Assembly (NCBI GenBank): GCA_050949085.1
Contig: JBMNFB010000009.1
Coordinates: 62,001-126,000 of the forward strand
Length of the DNA stretch: 64,000 nucleotides
Reading direction: 5' to 3'
From: JBMNFB01 sp050949085
GTDB taxonomy: Bacteria; Bacillota; UBA994; UBA5500
Shown: positions 14,932-24,482 of the stretch, one piece after another
Layout of the letters: each line of letters starts with the position of its first letter
Position numbering within the stretch: the first letter of the stretch is position 1
Made by a program: the position numbers and the translations under genes
The notes under the pieces: generated by a model
What the model was told of the DNA's origin: nothing
The model's input: the letters and a program-made list of their open reading frames with translations, nothing else
The model's database searches: none

Positions 14932-16115
14932 TGCGAATGACACGTAGGCGCTGGCATGGCCTGATCGCCCTGCTCAGCCTGGTCCTGCTGCTCTCCGCCT
15001 GTGGTCAGCTGAACCCGACAAGCGGCGGCGAAAAGCCGGCGGCCGGATTGCTGCAGGTGCATTACCTGGATGTAGGGCAGGCGGATGCCATCCTGGTACA
15101 GTTCCCGGCCGGCGTCAATCTGCTGATCGATGCCGGCAACGACGCAGACGCGCCCCTGGTCATCAACTACCTGCGCCAGGTTGGCGTGGAGACGCTGAAC
15201 ATAGTTGTGGGCACCCACCCACACGCAGACCATATCGGTGCTCTGGATGACGTCATCCTCGCCTTTCCGGTGGGAGATGTCTATCTGCCCAATGTGATCC
15301 AGAACACCCGCACGTTTGAAAACCTGCTGGAAGCGATCGATACGCGGGGGCTGAGCATCAGCGAGGCGAAGGCCGGCGTGGAGTTGCCGGTGGGCGCCGG
15401 CGCCGCGGCGGTGATCCTGGCTCCGGTGAAGGATGAGTACGCCAAGCTGAATGACTACAGCGTTGTGATCCGGGCCGAATTGGGTGAGCACAGCTTCCTG
15501 TTCACCGGCGACGCAGAGGTCAGGGCGGAGCGGGACATGCTGGAGAGCGGCGCCGAACTCCAGGCGAACGTCCTGAAAGTTGGCCACCACGGCGGAGCTA
15601 CCTCTACCAGCGGCGAGTTTCTGGAGCGGGTACAGCCCGAATATGCGGTGATCTCAGTGGGGCGGGATAACGAGTACGGGCATCCGCATCTGGAGACGAT
15701 GGCGCGATTGGCCGAGGCTGGCGTTGCCATCTATCGGACCGACCAGCAGGGAACAATCGTCGCCATTACCGACGGAGTGACCCTGGAGTTCAACGAGGCA
15801 GCGATCAGGATACCCCGGGTGACCATCGTCGCCGTCGATCGCAAGGCGGAGGTAGCCACCATCCGCAACGACGAGGAGTTCCTCCTGGACATCACCGGCT
15901 GGAAGCTGGTCAGCGAGGTGGGGAACCAGATTTACACGATCCCCGCCGGAACGACGCTGGGCGCAGGGCAATCGCTGCAGATCGTCAGTGGACCGCAGGC
16001 AAAGCCTGCAGCCGACACCCTCGTCTGGACAACAAATAATATCTGGAACAACGATCACGACCCGGCAGCCCTCTATGATGCCGACGGCAACCTGATCCAT
16101 CGCCTGGATCGATAG
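14931..16115 (+). CDS. ComEC-like metallo-beta-lactamase lipoprotein with lamin-tail domain
   Basis: A 394-residue exported lipoprotein. A basic start and hydrophobic segment end in the lipobox LLSAC (Cys about residue 25). A metallo-beta-lactamase fold follows, like the soluble domain of ComEC: YLDVGQADAILVQ, LIDAGND, THPHADHIGALDD, GDAEVRAE and LKVGHHGGATSTS. The C-terminal 100 residues (FLLDITGWKLVSEVGNQIYTI ... NNIWNNDHD) match the beta-sandwich lamin-tail domain. A surface nuclease or phosphohydrolase is likely. ATG at 14931 overlaps the preceding stop. The adjacent DUF3006 gene is its usual companion. Confidence 0.88.
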   Translation: MRMTRRRWHGLIALLSLVLLLSACGQLNPTSGGEKPAAGLLQVHYLDVGQADAILVQFPAGVNLLIDAGNDADAPLVINYLRQVGVETLNIVVGTHPHADHIGALDDVILAFPVGDVYLPNVIQNTRTFENLLEAIDTRGLSISEAKAGVELPVGAGAAAVILAPVKDEYAKLNDYSVVIRAELGEHSFLFTGDAEVRAERDMLESGAELQANVLKVGHHGGATSTSGEFLERVQPEYAVISVGRDNEYGHPHLETMARLAEAGVAIYRTDQQGTIVAITDGVTLEFNEAAIRIPRVTIVAVDRKAEVATIRNDEEFLLDITGWKLVSEVGNQIYTIPAGTTLGAGQSLQIVSGPQAKPAADTLVWTTNNIWNNDHDPAALYDADGNLIHRLDR

Positions 16116-16127
16116 GAGGTAAACCTG

Positions 16128-16328
16128 ATGATCGTCATCGAGCGCTTTGAAGGAGAACTTGTCCTGCTGGAGATTGACGGCAAGATCTATCAGCTCCCCC
16201 GTAACCTCCTGCCTGAGACGGCCAAAGCAGGCGACCTGCTGAACATAGAGATCAGCGTCGATGCCGAGGCCACCGCCGCGCGCCGCTCCCAGATAACCTC
16301 CCTCTGGGAGCGGCTGCAGAAAAGGTGA
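16128..16328 (+). CDS. DUF3006 small protein
   Basis: A 66-residue protein beginning MIVIERFEGELVLLEIDG, the DUF3006 pattern. Genes of this family very often follow ComEC-like metallo-beta-lactamase genes, as here (12-base gap, TAGGAGG ribosome binding site). The function is unknown. It is the last gene of the DUF503-methyltransferase-lactamase group and is convergent with addA. Confidence 0.85.
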   Translation: MIVIERFEGELVLLEIDGKIYQLPRNLLPETAKAGDLLNIEISVDAEATAARRSQITSLWERLQKR

Positions 16329-16357
16329 CAGGGTCAGGCGGCAACACGTCTCGCGTC

Positions 16358-19300
16358 TCATTCTATCAGGGTGACAGTGCAGCTACCCTGGGCGACCCAG
16401 AGGATATAGCAGGCCCGGACCGGCTCGCCGCTGATGCGCTCCCAACAGCGCCGATAGAACTGAACCTGGGGCGCGTAATAGGCGATGAGCTGCTGCATAT
16501 GATCCTCGCTCAGGATAGTATCGGACTTGTAGTCGACGATGACCCAGCCGTCCCCTTCCTGAAAGACCAGATCGATAGTACCGGTCAGGTATTGCCCGGC
16601 GACGAATTCGCCGAAGGGGGCCTCAGCATACTTGACCGGGGAGCAGCACACGCGCTGCCAAAGCTCGCTGTCCAGCACCGCCTGTAGCGTATCCGCCAGG
16701 AGCCGGGTCTGACTGGACGCCAGGCCCTCGTCCGCCAACAGCCGCCGCAGCAGTTGCTCCGAGAGATCTGTCCCGTGGAGCAGTTCCTGCAACGCCCGGT
16801 GAACGACGTTACCCCAGGCCATACCGCGGCCGGTAGCGACGCGCTCCGGCTCCGGCTGATCTCCACCGGCCAGATCGCTGCCGCGCACCACGCGGTAGCT
16901 GGGCTGAGCACAGACGCGCCGCTGCTGCTCCAGCCGCAACCGGGCTTCGCTCCAGGCGACGGCAGCAGCCGCCGCCTGATCCTCTCGTCCGCTGTGCACG
17001 GCAGACAGCTCGGCATTCTGTTCCAGAAAGGCATGCAGCGGCTGCCAGGGGCTCCGCGCCTCGTACCGCGGACAGCAGGTGATCACCAGCAGGTTTTTGG
17101 CCCGGGTAGCTGCTACATAGAGCAGGCGCACCTCCTCTGCCCGCTGATATTTGCTCTCCTCATCCTGCAGATCAGGCCAGTGCAGCGGCTGGGCGATCGG
17201 TTCGCGCAGCAAGCCCCGCTGCCGCTGCAGACAGACAAATCCTTCTGCCTGACCGCCCCGGCGACGCACATGCAGATCGGGCTGGACGTTCACCCGGCGG
17301 CTGGGGTTAGCCAGGATCACCACTGGAGCCTCCAGCCCCTTAGCCTTGTGCAGATTCATGATCCTTACGCCACGGACCGCCCCCACTCCCAAATCCAGCT
17401 CATCCTCCACCCCACCGTTGGCCTGGAGCACCTGCAGCCATTCCACGGCAGCAGCGAATGAAGACAGCTCTTTCTGTTCCTGGGTGCGCAGCATCTCCAC
17501 CGCCTGTAAGAGATAGGAGGCGCTGCCTGCCGTACCAAACTGGTGCGCCCAGGGCAGTAACCCGGTGCTTGCCAGGATCCGCTCCAGGCTGCTGCTGGGC
17601 GGCAACCCAGTGCTCCACGCCCAGAAGCGGCGCAGTGCCTCCCAGGCCGGCTCAAAGACGGTGCGCAGTGGCGCATCCAGCGAATCGGGCAGGTCGCGGA
17701 GAAAGTTGAAGTGGCCTCCCGCGGCCCGGTAGCGCTGCAAATCGTCATCGCTGATGCCGAAGAGCAGGCCGCGCAGCGTCGCCACCAGGGCTACCTGATC
17801 GTCAGGATCCAGCAGCGCCTGGCAGAGGGTCAGCAGCTCATTCAGCTCCCGGCAGCCGGCCATGTCGCCTCCTCCCGAGATGGTGAAAGGAATGCCGCGG
17901 GCGGCCAGAGCCTGCCCATAGACGGCCATGTCGCGCTTGTAGCGGACGAGCAGCAGGAAGTCCTCCGGCTGTGCCGCCGGCGAAACCCCGCTGGCCTGTT
18001 CCTGATCGGTGCGATCGAGGCGCAGGTTCTCCAGCGCCCAGGCGACCCACGCCGCTGACGTGCGGGCGTCGGCGGCGACAATCTCGCCCTGCGCCAACCC
18101 CTCCGGCAAATCCAGCCGCATCACACCGTGGGTGGTACCCTCGCCCGGCGTGCGAATCGAGTGCATCGGCACATAATCAGCCTGATAAGGGGCGCTGCTC
18201 TCGCCGAACAGCTGGCCAAAGGACTGGTTGACCCAGCTGACCACCGACTCCAGGGAGCGGAAGTTGGCGGAAAGCTGCAGCACCTCGCCGCCCGACTCGA
18301 CAATCAGCTGTTTCACCAGCTGGTAGATCTCGATGTCCGCCCGGCGAAAGCGATAGATCGACTGCTTCGGGTCGCCAACCACAAAGAGGCTGCCGGGCCG
18401 AATGCGCAACTGCGTATAATCAACCTCGTGCAGGTCGGTGCCCGTCAGGTAGAGCATGATCTCGGCCTGAACCGGGTCGGTATCCTGAAATTCGTCCACC
18501 AGCAGGTGCGTGTATTTGCGCTGAAAATAGGCGCGCACATCAGGATGATCGCGCAGCAGATCCCGTACCAAGAGCAGCAGGTCCTGATAGTTCAGGCTGC
18601 TTTCCTGCTGCCGCAGCTGGTGGAAGCGCTGCACCGCCGGCAGCAGGAAGCGCATGAGCGGCTGGTAGCGAAATTCGCGCACCTGCTGCAGGAATGGCTG
18701 CAGTTGCCCCTCTTTCAGCTCTGCATAGCGCTCCGCCAGCTGCTTGGCCATCGCCTTGTCGGTCCAGCGGTTCTGCACCACACGACTGCCGCGATCCATC
18801 TGTTCCAGTAGTCGAAAACAGGTGCGCGGCTCGTCGAAGTCGAAGAGCTGTCGCCAGTGCTGCCATTGCCTGATCAGCTTCTGCAGTGGGTCCCAGCCTT
18901 TGGGCGGGCAGTCAGCGGGCAGAAAGGGCGCAGCCCGGGCGCAGAAATCGTCCAGCGCCTGAATGACGGCCGCCGGATCCGGCTCAGACGCTGCCGCCGC
19001 GACGAACTGCACATCTTCATGCAGGACCAGCCGCGAAAAGATGCTCTGGAGCTCAGACGCTCGAATATCGAGAGCAGCCAGTTCCTCCAGCTCGCCTGGC
19101 CGCTGCGTCCGCGCCTCCTCCAGATATTCATTCCAAGCTTGCCTGGCCAGCTTAACCTCTTCCCATTCCTCCAGCTCAGCAAAGTCTGGCGTCAGTCCGG
19201 CCTCCACCGGTCGCTCGCGCAGGAGGTGAGCACAGAAGGAGTGTACCGTACCGATAAAGAGCCGATGCAGGTTGCTCAGGGCCTGCTCGAGACGGCGGCG

Positions 19301-19561
19301 CACCTGCGGTTCGCGCTCGTCGGCCAGGGCTTGCTCCAGCTTGATCTGGAAGCGCTCCCGCAGCTCAGCGGCCGCCTTGCGCGTGAAAGTGACGGCAGCT
19401 ATCTGCTGCACGCTGCAGGTGCCAGTCACGATCAGCGCCAGCATCCGGTTCACCAGGCTGGTCGTTTTGCCCGACCCAGCCCCAGCCTCGACCAGGAAGG
19501 TCTGATCCAGACGCTGCTCGATCGCCTGACGCTCCCGGGCATCGGGGATTGACCTACTCAT
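16358..19561 (-). CDS. addA: AddA-type ATP-dependent helicase-nuclease
   Basis: A 1067-residue subunit of the AddAB (RexAB) complex, which resects double-strand breaks for RecA-dependent repair. It shows a UvrD-type SF1 helicase: Walker A EAGAGSGKTT (about residue 25), AAVTFTRKAAAELRERF, LLVDEFQDTDPVQ, GDPKQSIYRFRRAD and LYVAATRAKNLL. The C-terminal RecB-type nuclease has GTIDLVFQ and VIVDYKSDT. The ATG at 19561 (AAGGAG 10 bases upstream) overlaps the end of addB by 8 bases, indicating coupling. The 28-base gap to the convergent DUF3006 gene holds no obvious terminator. Confidence 0.93.
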   Translation of the reverse strand: MSRSIPDARERQAIEQRLDQTFLVEAGAGSGKTTSLVNRMLALIVTGTCSVQQIAAVTFTRKAAAELRERFQIKLEQALADEREPQVRRRLEQALSNLHRLFIGTVHSFCAHLLRERPVEAGLTPDFAELEEWEEVKLARQAWNEYLEEARTQRPGELEELAALDIRASELQSIFSRLVLHEDVQFVAAAASEPDPAAVIQALDDFCARAAPFLPADCPPKGWDPLQKLIRQWQHWRQLFDFDEPRTCFRLLEQMDRGSRVVQNRWTDKAMAKQLAERYAELKEGQLQPFLQQVREFRYQPLMRFLLPAVQRFHQLRQQESSLNYQDLLLLVRDLLRDHPDVRAYFQRKYTHLLVDEFQDTDPVQAEIMLYLTGTDLHEVDYTQLRIRPGSLFVVGDPKQSIYRFRRADIEIYQLVKQLIVESGGEVLQLSANFRSLESVVSWVNQSFGQLFGESSAPYQADYVPMHSIRTPGEGTTHGVMRLDLPEGLAQGEIVAADARTSAAWVAWALENLRLDRTDQEQASGVSPAAQPEDFLLLVRYKRDMAVYGQALAARGIPFTISGGGDMAGCRELNELLTLCQALLDPDDQVALVATLRGLLFGISDDDLQRYRAAGGHFNFLRDLPDSLDAPLRTVFEPAWEALRRFWAWSTGLPPSSSLERILASTGLLPWAHQFGTAGSASYLLQAVEMLRTQEQKELSSFAAAVEWLQVLQANGGVEDELDLGVGAVRGVRIMNLHKAKGLEAPVVILANPSRRVNVQPDLHVRRRGGQAEGFVCLQRQRGLLREPIAQPLHWPDLQDEESKYQRAEEVRLLYVAATRAKNLLVITCCPRYEARSPWQPLHAFLEQNAELSAVHSGREDQAAAAAVAWSEARLRLEQQRRVCAQPSYRVVRGSDLAGGDQPEPERVATGRGMAWGNVVHRALQELLHGTDLSEQLLRRLLADEGLASSQTRLLADTLQAVLDSELWQRVCCSPVKYAEAPFGEFVAGQYLTGTIDLVFQEGDGWVIVDYKSDTILSEDHMQQLIAYYAPQVQFYRRCWERISGEPVRACYILWVAQGSCTVTLIE

Positions 19562-22500
19562 ATTGCCGCAACTCCTTCCATACGGCCAGTTCATCGCTGC
19601 TTTCTGCACTCAGCAAGACCTTGATCTTTTCCGCTGACTGGGGCGCGCGGCAGACGGCCGCATAGTCACAGAAGCGGCAGGCGTCCTTGTTGTCGGTGCT
19701 GTGAAAGATGCCGGACTCACGCAGCTCCAGCAACCGGTCAGCAACCGTCAGGGCATCGCGCCGACGCTGCTGAGAACGCCCCACGCGTCTCCCTTCCCCC
19801 CGCTCGGTGGGGAAAACATAACCGGCCACCACCACCTCCGCCGCTGGATCAACCCGGCTGGTGCGCAGGATCTGCTCGGCGACGATGGAGTAGAGGGCGT
19901 GCTGCAGGTGTTGCCCGCGCTCCAGATAACCCTCATCGGGATAGCTACTGGCGCTACCCGTCTTGAAGTCCCAGACCTGATAGCTGTGCTCGCCAACCTG
20001 GTCAATCCGGTCGATGGAACCCCGCAGCTGCAGGTTCCGGCCGGACGGCAGCCTGATGACTACCGGATCGGCCAGACCGAGGCCGGCTCGCTGGACTTCA
20101 GCCTCACCCAGGCCGAACGGAACTTCGAAGAAACGGGGAACGGCCTCCCGCAGCTGCTCTGCTTCCATGCGCCAGAAGATAGTCAGGCTGCGCTGCAGTT
20201 CCTGCCACTCCTGCTGGTAGACCGCCGGACTCGGAGGCAACAGGTCCGCGCGCAGCGCCTCCACCTCGCGCTGAGCGATACTCTGCAGCAGTGCTGCATC
20301 CGGCCTGCCCAGCACCCCGTACGCCTCCCGCTGATAGAGGCAGTAGATACGATGCAGCAGGCTGCCGCGCTGTAGCGGATCCAGCCAACCGTCAACTGCC
20401 GGAACCGGCAGCGGCTGCACGCCCAGGACGTAGCGCAGGAAATAGGCAAACGGACAGCGCGCCAGCGATTCCAGCTGAGTGACCGAGAGCACCTCGCTCC
20501 CTGCCGGGTTCGCCACCCAGGCGGTTAACCGCCCATCATGGAGAGTGATCCGTTTGCTCTCCCGCTGCGCCTGGCCCAGGGCGCCGGCAGCAACTCCCTG
20601 ATAGGCCGCTGCCAGGCTATTGGCGTCGAGGGCGCGTTCGCTGAGCTGGTATAGCCACCATTCCTCCTCGCTAAAGGCGGCAGTCTCGCTGCGAGGCAGA
20701 TAACCAGCCGGGGGCGGCAGGTGGCGCAGCAGCAGCGAGAAGTCGGCATCCGGCTGGCCAGAAGCCAGTCGATAGGCGTCAAGCAGCAGAGAGGCCGGAG
20801 CCAACGGGCGGTTGTCGGTCGGGTCGTGCGAGGGGAAGCTCAGGTTGATGAAGCCGCGGCAGGCGGCCAGAAAGCGCAGCATGCGATAGAGGTTGCGCAG
20901 CGGGGCGTCCCCCTGCTGCAGCAGGGCGGGACTGACCCGGGAGCGCTCCTCATCCAGCAAGATCGGATCCGGCGCTCCCCGGCCGGGAAACAGGTCTTCA
21001 CTCAGCCCGACGACGAAGGTATAGGGCCTCGTGCCCCAGCCTGCCCGGCTGTAGCCTACAGCGTGCAGATGCCCCGGCTGAGGGCTCGAGGCAGCGACTG
21101 TCTGGCCAGCCAGCCAGAGGCGCAGACGCTTGCTGGCCCGAAGGTATGTATAGCTGCTGCCGTCGGCCACTGCCGCCTCAGCCAGCAGGGCGGTGAGCAC
21201 CGGCAACGCCTGCTGATCCAGCGGATCGGCCTGCGGGGCAAACCGGCGCAGCAGGTTGATCAGTCCGTAGCAGAGGCTGCGCCAGGGAACCAGCCCTTGC
21301 GCATCGGCGGCAGGGATCTCCTTGAGCAATCGAAGCAGCAGTTGCCGCAGATCGGCCCCATACGCCTTTTCCAGGCGGCTGGGCGGCCCATCTTCCTCGA
21401 CAGTTTCGCCTCTCCCCTGCTCCGCATAGGCCCGATAGCGCGCACGGCCGCGCCTGATGCCTGTCTGGCGCAGCAGCCGCGCCAGGGCTGGGGCGTGCCT
21501 CGTCACCATATCGCCAGCGACCAGCAGGCGATAGAGTTCCTCGCTGGACCAGTCCTCCTCCAGCCACTTCAGCAGGCCGAGACAGAGTCGGCCGGGCCGG
21601 GTAAAGGAGGTGGGCACGCCTTCGCCAAAGGTGACCGGGATGTCATGGCCGACAGCCAGAGCGTAGAGCAGCGGCTGATAGACTTCGCCCTGGGTGTAGC
21701 AGATCGTCGCCTGATCCCAGGGGATGCCCTGCGACTGCAGATAGCGCAATACACTCTTCAGCTCGTTGGCAGCACCATAGGCTCGCGTAATCCGCAGCTG
21801 CGGCGCCTCTCCCCTGGCCGCTGCCGGCTGCAGGAGGTAGGACAGGGTGCTGGCGTCGTCAGACGCTGCGGCCGCTTCAGTCGTATAGCTATAGCGAAAC
21901 GGCAGCTCCAAACCGTAGATCGGGTCAGAGGCGAGCACGATCACCTGCCCCTGAGTCAGACAATCTACGAGGCGGCGCGAGAGCAGATCCAGCTCCAATG
22001 GCTCCGGAATCAGCCAGATTTCTGCCTGGCGCTGCCCGACACTGCTGTCAGCGATGGCCAGCGCCGCCTGCAGCAGCCGCGCTTCATCCCAGAGTCCTTC
22101 CGACTGGAGGCGCTGTTCATAGGCCTGCAGCAACGCGGCCAGTTCGCGCCCCTTGCTCGGCACCAGAAAATCGGCCTCGTTCAGGTCGGCCGCCGCAATG
22201 CCGGCCAACCGCATCTCGCACATGGCTCGCCAGAGAAACTCGGCCAGCCGCACCGAGTCTTTCTCGTATAGATGAGCAAAATAGCTAAGCTGGCCGGACT
22301 CAGCCAGCTGGTGCAATAGTTCATCCACTATCGTCAGCGCCAGGCCAGCCGTCAGTTCTTCCTCGCCTTCCGGCAGGGGAAAAACCAGTTGCCGGGCGAC
22401 CTGGTTAACAGTCACCGGATGCAGGTTCAGCCAGCCGATGCCGGCCGATGCTAAGGCGGTCAGAAGCTGGTGACCGGCCGATAGCGAAGGAACCAGCAGC

Positions 22501-22562
22501 AGCTTCCTGGCGATCGGGTGTTCCCGACACACGCGCGCCAGACTGCTGAGCAGCGTGTTCAT
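19554..22562 (-). CDS. addB: AddB-type nuclease subunit with Fe-S-binding PD-(D/E)XK domain
   Basis: A 1002-residue partner of AddA. The N-terminal half has the degenerate helicase-like fold of AddB without a working Walker A (LLVPSLSAGHQLLTAL in its place). The C-terminal RecB-family nuclease shows GSIDRIDQ and YQVWDFKTG. Four cysteines typical of the AddB [4Fe-4S] staple are present: one in LESLARCPFAYFLRY and three in DACRFCDYAAVC. It lies immediately upstream of addA and overlaps it. The leader contains copy B of a dispersed intergenic element. Confidence 0.9.
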   Translation of the reverse strand: MNTLLSSLARVCREHPIARKLLLVPSLSAGHQLLTALASAGIGWLNLHPVTVNQVARQLVFPLPEGEEELTAGLALTIVDELLHQLAESGQLSYFAHLYEKDSVRLAEFLWRAMCEMRLAGIAAADLNEADFLVPSKGRELAALLQAYEQRLQSEGLWDEARLLQAALAIADSSVGQRQAEIWLIPEPLELDLLSRRLVDCLTQGQVIVLASDPIYGLELPFRYSYTTEAAAASDDASTLSYLLQPAAARGEAPQLRITRAYGAANELKSVLRYLQSQGIPWDQATICYTQGEVYQPLLYALAVGHDIPVTFGEGVPTSFTRPGRLCLGLLKWLEEDWSSEELYRLLVAGDMVTRHAPALARLLRQTGIRRGRARYRAYAEQGRGETVEEDGPPSRLEKAYGADLRQLLLRLLKEIPAADAQGLVPWRSLCYGLINLLRRFAPQADPLDQQALPVLTALLAEAAVADGSSYTYLRASKRLRLWLAGQTVAASSPQPGHLHAVGYSRAGWGTRPYTFVVGLSEDLFPGRGAPDPILLDEERSRVSPALLQQGDAPLRNLYRMLRFLAACRGFINLSFPSHDPTDNRPLAPASLLLDAYRLASGQPDADFSLLLRHLPPPAGYLPRSETAAFSEEEWWLYQLSERALDANSLAAAYQGVAAGALGQAQRESKRITLHDGRLTAWVANPAGSEVLSVTQLESLARCPFAYFLRYVLGVQPLPVPAVDGWLDPLQRGSLLHRIYCLYQREAYGVLGRPDAALLQSIAQREVEALRADLLPPSPAVYQQEWQELQRSLTIFWRMEAEQLREAVPRFFEVPFGLGEAEVQRAGLGLADPVVIRLPSGRNLQLRGSIDRIDQVGEHSYQVWDFKTGSASSYPDEGYLERGQHLQHALYSIVAEQILRTSRVDPAAEVVVAGYVFPTERGEGRRVGRSQQRRRDALTVADRLLELRESGIFHSTDNKDACRFCDYAAVCRAPQSAEKIKVLLSAESSDELAVWKELRQYE

Positions 22563-22966
22563 GCAAGGATCACTCCCTTCTTGGAGGACAGCGGAGCCGT
22601 CGCAGTAGCAGCTTTCCTTAGCCAGGGCACACCGCTTGGGGCAAATCGGTGTCTCCAGAATCGAGATATGCCTTCAGCGGCAATGCCCTGTCTTCCGGCA
22701 AGACTCGCCAGGGAGAGGACAACAGGCGATGTTCTGGCGACGGCACCATGTTTGGTCGAAAGTCGCATGTCCTGGCGAGCTTGCGGAGAACTGCCTTTAT
22801 CCTTCGCGAATCCGGCGGGGTTTCCCTGCCGGCCCTGCTGCGCCGCTTCTTCCCGGCCAATGGCTGAACAGAAGGCGCCCTCGCGGGCGCCAACCTCTTC
22901 GTATTCACGGGCGTGTGAGCCAACACCCAGCTGAGAAGCCCTGCCTTTGACACCGCTGCGCTGCTG
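22563..22966. other. Intergenic region upstream of addB
   Basis: About 400 bases without a convincing gene on either strand. It contains copy B of the dispersed element (22622-22728). Several short open frames occur but lack ribosome binding sites or family resemblance. No strong sigma-A promoter for addB was recognised. Confidence 0.5.
22622..22728 (-). repeat. Copy B of the three-copy intergenic element
   Basis: Plus-strand start CAGGGCACACCGCTTGGGGC aligns with copy A. GCCTTCAGCGGCAATGC aligns with GCCTTCAGGGGCAATGC in copy C. On the minus strand CAGGGCA (22692-22686 region) can pair with TGCCCTG (22629-22623 region), enclosing GCC-GCTGAA-GGC and ACCG/CGGT stems, so it may fold as RNA. 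It lies 60 bases upstream of addB. Confidence 0.55.
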
Positions 22967-23215
22967 CTACCTTCCCGGCTCGATCTCCTCCGCCAGCCGG
23001 AAAACCTCCTTCGATAGCCCCTCTGCGGTATCGCTGACGACCAGCTGGCCATTAACTCTGGCGATAAACTGTTCGGCGCATTCACCACAGGCAATGATGC
23101 ATCTGGTCTCCTGCAGTCGCAAGCGGGGGTCAGCTTTGGCAACGAGCTCATCCCAGGCGGCACGGCCCTTAAAGCGCAGGTTCTCCCGACAAAACAAGAC
23201 TTCTATCTGTGGCAT
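22967..23215 (-). CDS. DUF1450 (YuzB-like) protein
   Basis: An 82-residue protein from the ATG at 23215 (GGAGGAG 9 bases upstream). The sequence MPQIEVLFCRENLRFKG ... CIIACGECAEQFIARVNGQLVVSDTAEGL follows the DUF1450 pattern: an N-terminal Cys and a C-x-x-x-C-x-x-C-like cluster (CIIACGEC), then a small beta-strand region. The cysteines suggest a thioredoxin-like or Fe-S ferredoxin-like fold, but the function is unknown. It has its own extended -10 promoter and is divergent from the YbjN gene. Confidence 0.82.
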   Translation of the reverse strand: MPQIEVLFCRENLRFKGRAAWDELVAKADPRLRLQETRCIIACGECAEQFIARVNGQLVVSDTAEGLSKEVFRLAEEIEPGR

Positions 23216-23253
23216 GGTGCAGTCTCCTCCGTTCTGCTGTTTCAACGCCACCT

Positions 23254-23259
23254 ATTATA
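23254..23259 (-). promoter_or_regulatory. Extended -10 promoter of the DUF1450 gene
   Basis: On the minus strand TGTTATAAT: a perfect TATAAT with an upstream TG. The matching -35 (TCAACT, 17 bases away) is poor, as usual for extended -10 promoters. Confidence 0.55.
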
Positions 23260-23364
23260 ACATGGGCAGGACTGTCAGTTGAGAAAGGCATTCTCCTTCC
23301 CCTGGCGAAATAGGGAGTCATGGCGGCGCCGGATGGCGCTGCAGATAAAGGAGGCGGGATTTAC

Positions 23365-23817
23365 ATGACCGACCAACAGACATTTGAACGGCTGAAAACC
23401 TGGTTTCGAGACGATAACTGGAGGTTTGATACCGCTGAGGAGGACCTGATGGTGTTCACCGGGATTACCGGGAACAACGGCCAATACCAGGTCATCAGTC
23501 AGGTGCGGGACGGTCACCTGCTGGCGTTCTGCTTCTCGCCGGTGAACGTGCCGGCGGACAAGCGCCAGGTTGTTGCAGATTATCTCACCCGGGCCAATTA
23601 TGGACTTCTGATCGGCAACTTCGAGATGGATATGAGCGACGGCGAGGTGCGCTACAAGACCAGTATCAAGTTCGGGAGGTACGACCTGGAGACAGAAGTC
23701 ATCGGCCATATGATTAGCATGACCTGCGCAATGATGGATTGCTACTACCCAGGCATGATCAGCGTGATTTACGGTGACGTCGCTCCCGAGGAAGCCATTC
23801 AGCAGATCGAAGGGTAA
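23365..23817 (+). CDS. YbjN-domain protein
   Basis: A 150-residue cytoplasmic protein of the YbjN superfamily. The N-terminal TFERLKTWFRDDNWRFD and the C-terminal NYGLLIGNFEMDMSDGEVRYKTSI are the characteristic stretches of this type III secretion chaperone-like fold. Family members are proposed to affect stress and motility phenotypes, with no defined biochemistry. AAAGGAGG precedes the ATG at 23365. It is monocistronic. The 278 bases after it hold no gene or strong motif that I can support. Confidence 0.78.
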   Translation: MTDQQTFERLKTWFRDDNWRFDTAEEDLMVFTGITGNNGQYQVISQVRDGHLLAFCFSPVNVPADKRQVVADYLTRANYGLLIGNFEMDMSDGEVRYKTSIKFGRYDLETEVIGHMISMTCAMMDCYYPGMISVIYGDVAPEEAIQQIEG

Positions 23818-24095
23818 AACAGGTACCCTGCTGCCAGGGCGCCCTTGCGCCAGGCTGAGTCGGAACAGTGGATAGAGCTAGACAGGATGCGAGCAGTCAG
23901 ATAACGACCAGGGGAGGGCGGCAAGAATGCCTTGAAGCTCCAGATGGGAGCGCGGACTTTCTGGGCCGCCCCTCTGTTTCGGCAGGAACTCTGTCAAGGT
24001 CTGCAGGCGTTGGACGAACAGGGGTGGATATGTCACGATTAGTGCATTGATAATTATGCATCCAAGAGATTGCATATTGAAGAGGAGCATCAGAA

Positions 24096-24338
24096 GTGAA
24101 CATTGACTTGTATGCATTACTTCGGCCAGAAATTCGCCCAGCCCTGGGATGTACCGGGTCAGCAGCAGTGCAGGCTGTGCTCCTGGCCAAGAGCGGACTG
24201 GCGGCTGCAGTTGAGGACGGGATCATCGGCGACACCGTTGAGGAGACTATCCGAAATCTCGGCGCTGTGAGTAACCCGGGCATGGTCGAAACCGACCGGG
24301 TGATCCTCGATGTGATGCTGCAGAAGCAGAATCAGTAG
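24096..24338 (+). CDS. 80-residue protein resembling a shortened serine dehydratase-alpha/UPF0597 domain
   Basis: The GTG at 24096 has AGAGGAG 8 bases upstream and a strong terminator follows, so this looks like a real gene. RPEIRPALGCTGSAAVQAVLLAK resembles the N-terminal EVKPALGCTEP motif of Fe-S serine/cysteine lyases of the UPF0597/SdaA-alpha type. NPGMVETDRVILDVML, directly behind, resembles a more C-terminal segment of the same families. Full-length members exceed 300 residues and need three Fe-S cysteines; only one Cys is left here. It is either a degraded remnant or a stand-alone mini-protein. The resemblance is by eye only. Confidence 0.55.
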   Translation: MNIDLYALLRPEIRPALGCTGSAAVQAVLLAKSGLAAAVEDGIIGDTVEETIRNLGAVSNPGMVETDRVILDVMLQKQNQ

Positions 24339-24348
24339 ACCACAAACA

Positions 24349-24407
24349 GGGCGTGCTGTAGCGCGCCTCCTGAACAGGGAGGAGGCAAGCTGCTCAGCAC
24401 GCCTTTT
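24349..24407 (+). terminator. Terminator of the 80-residue gene
   Basis: GGCGTGCTG (24350-24358) pairs with CAGCACGCC (24395-24403). An inner GCCTCCT/AGGAGGC hairpin is present and TTTT follows. Confidence 0.85.
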
Positions 24408-24482
24408 CATATTCTTTGGGACAACCATCATATGATTAGTTGATTCCAGGGACGCGCGCGCGATCGCTAGCGGCTTCGCGGC

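Noticed and set aside
20721..22271. A 516-codon plus-strand frame
   Set aside because: Antisense to addB; low-complexity Gln/Arg-rich translation typical of a shadow frame.
22618..23163. A minus-strand frame of 181 codons upstream of addB
   Set aside because: It runs through the DUF1450 gene in another frame and through the dispersed element. It has no ribosome binding site and no domain.
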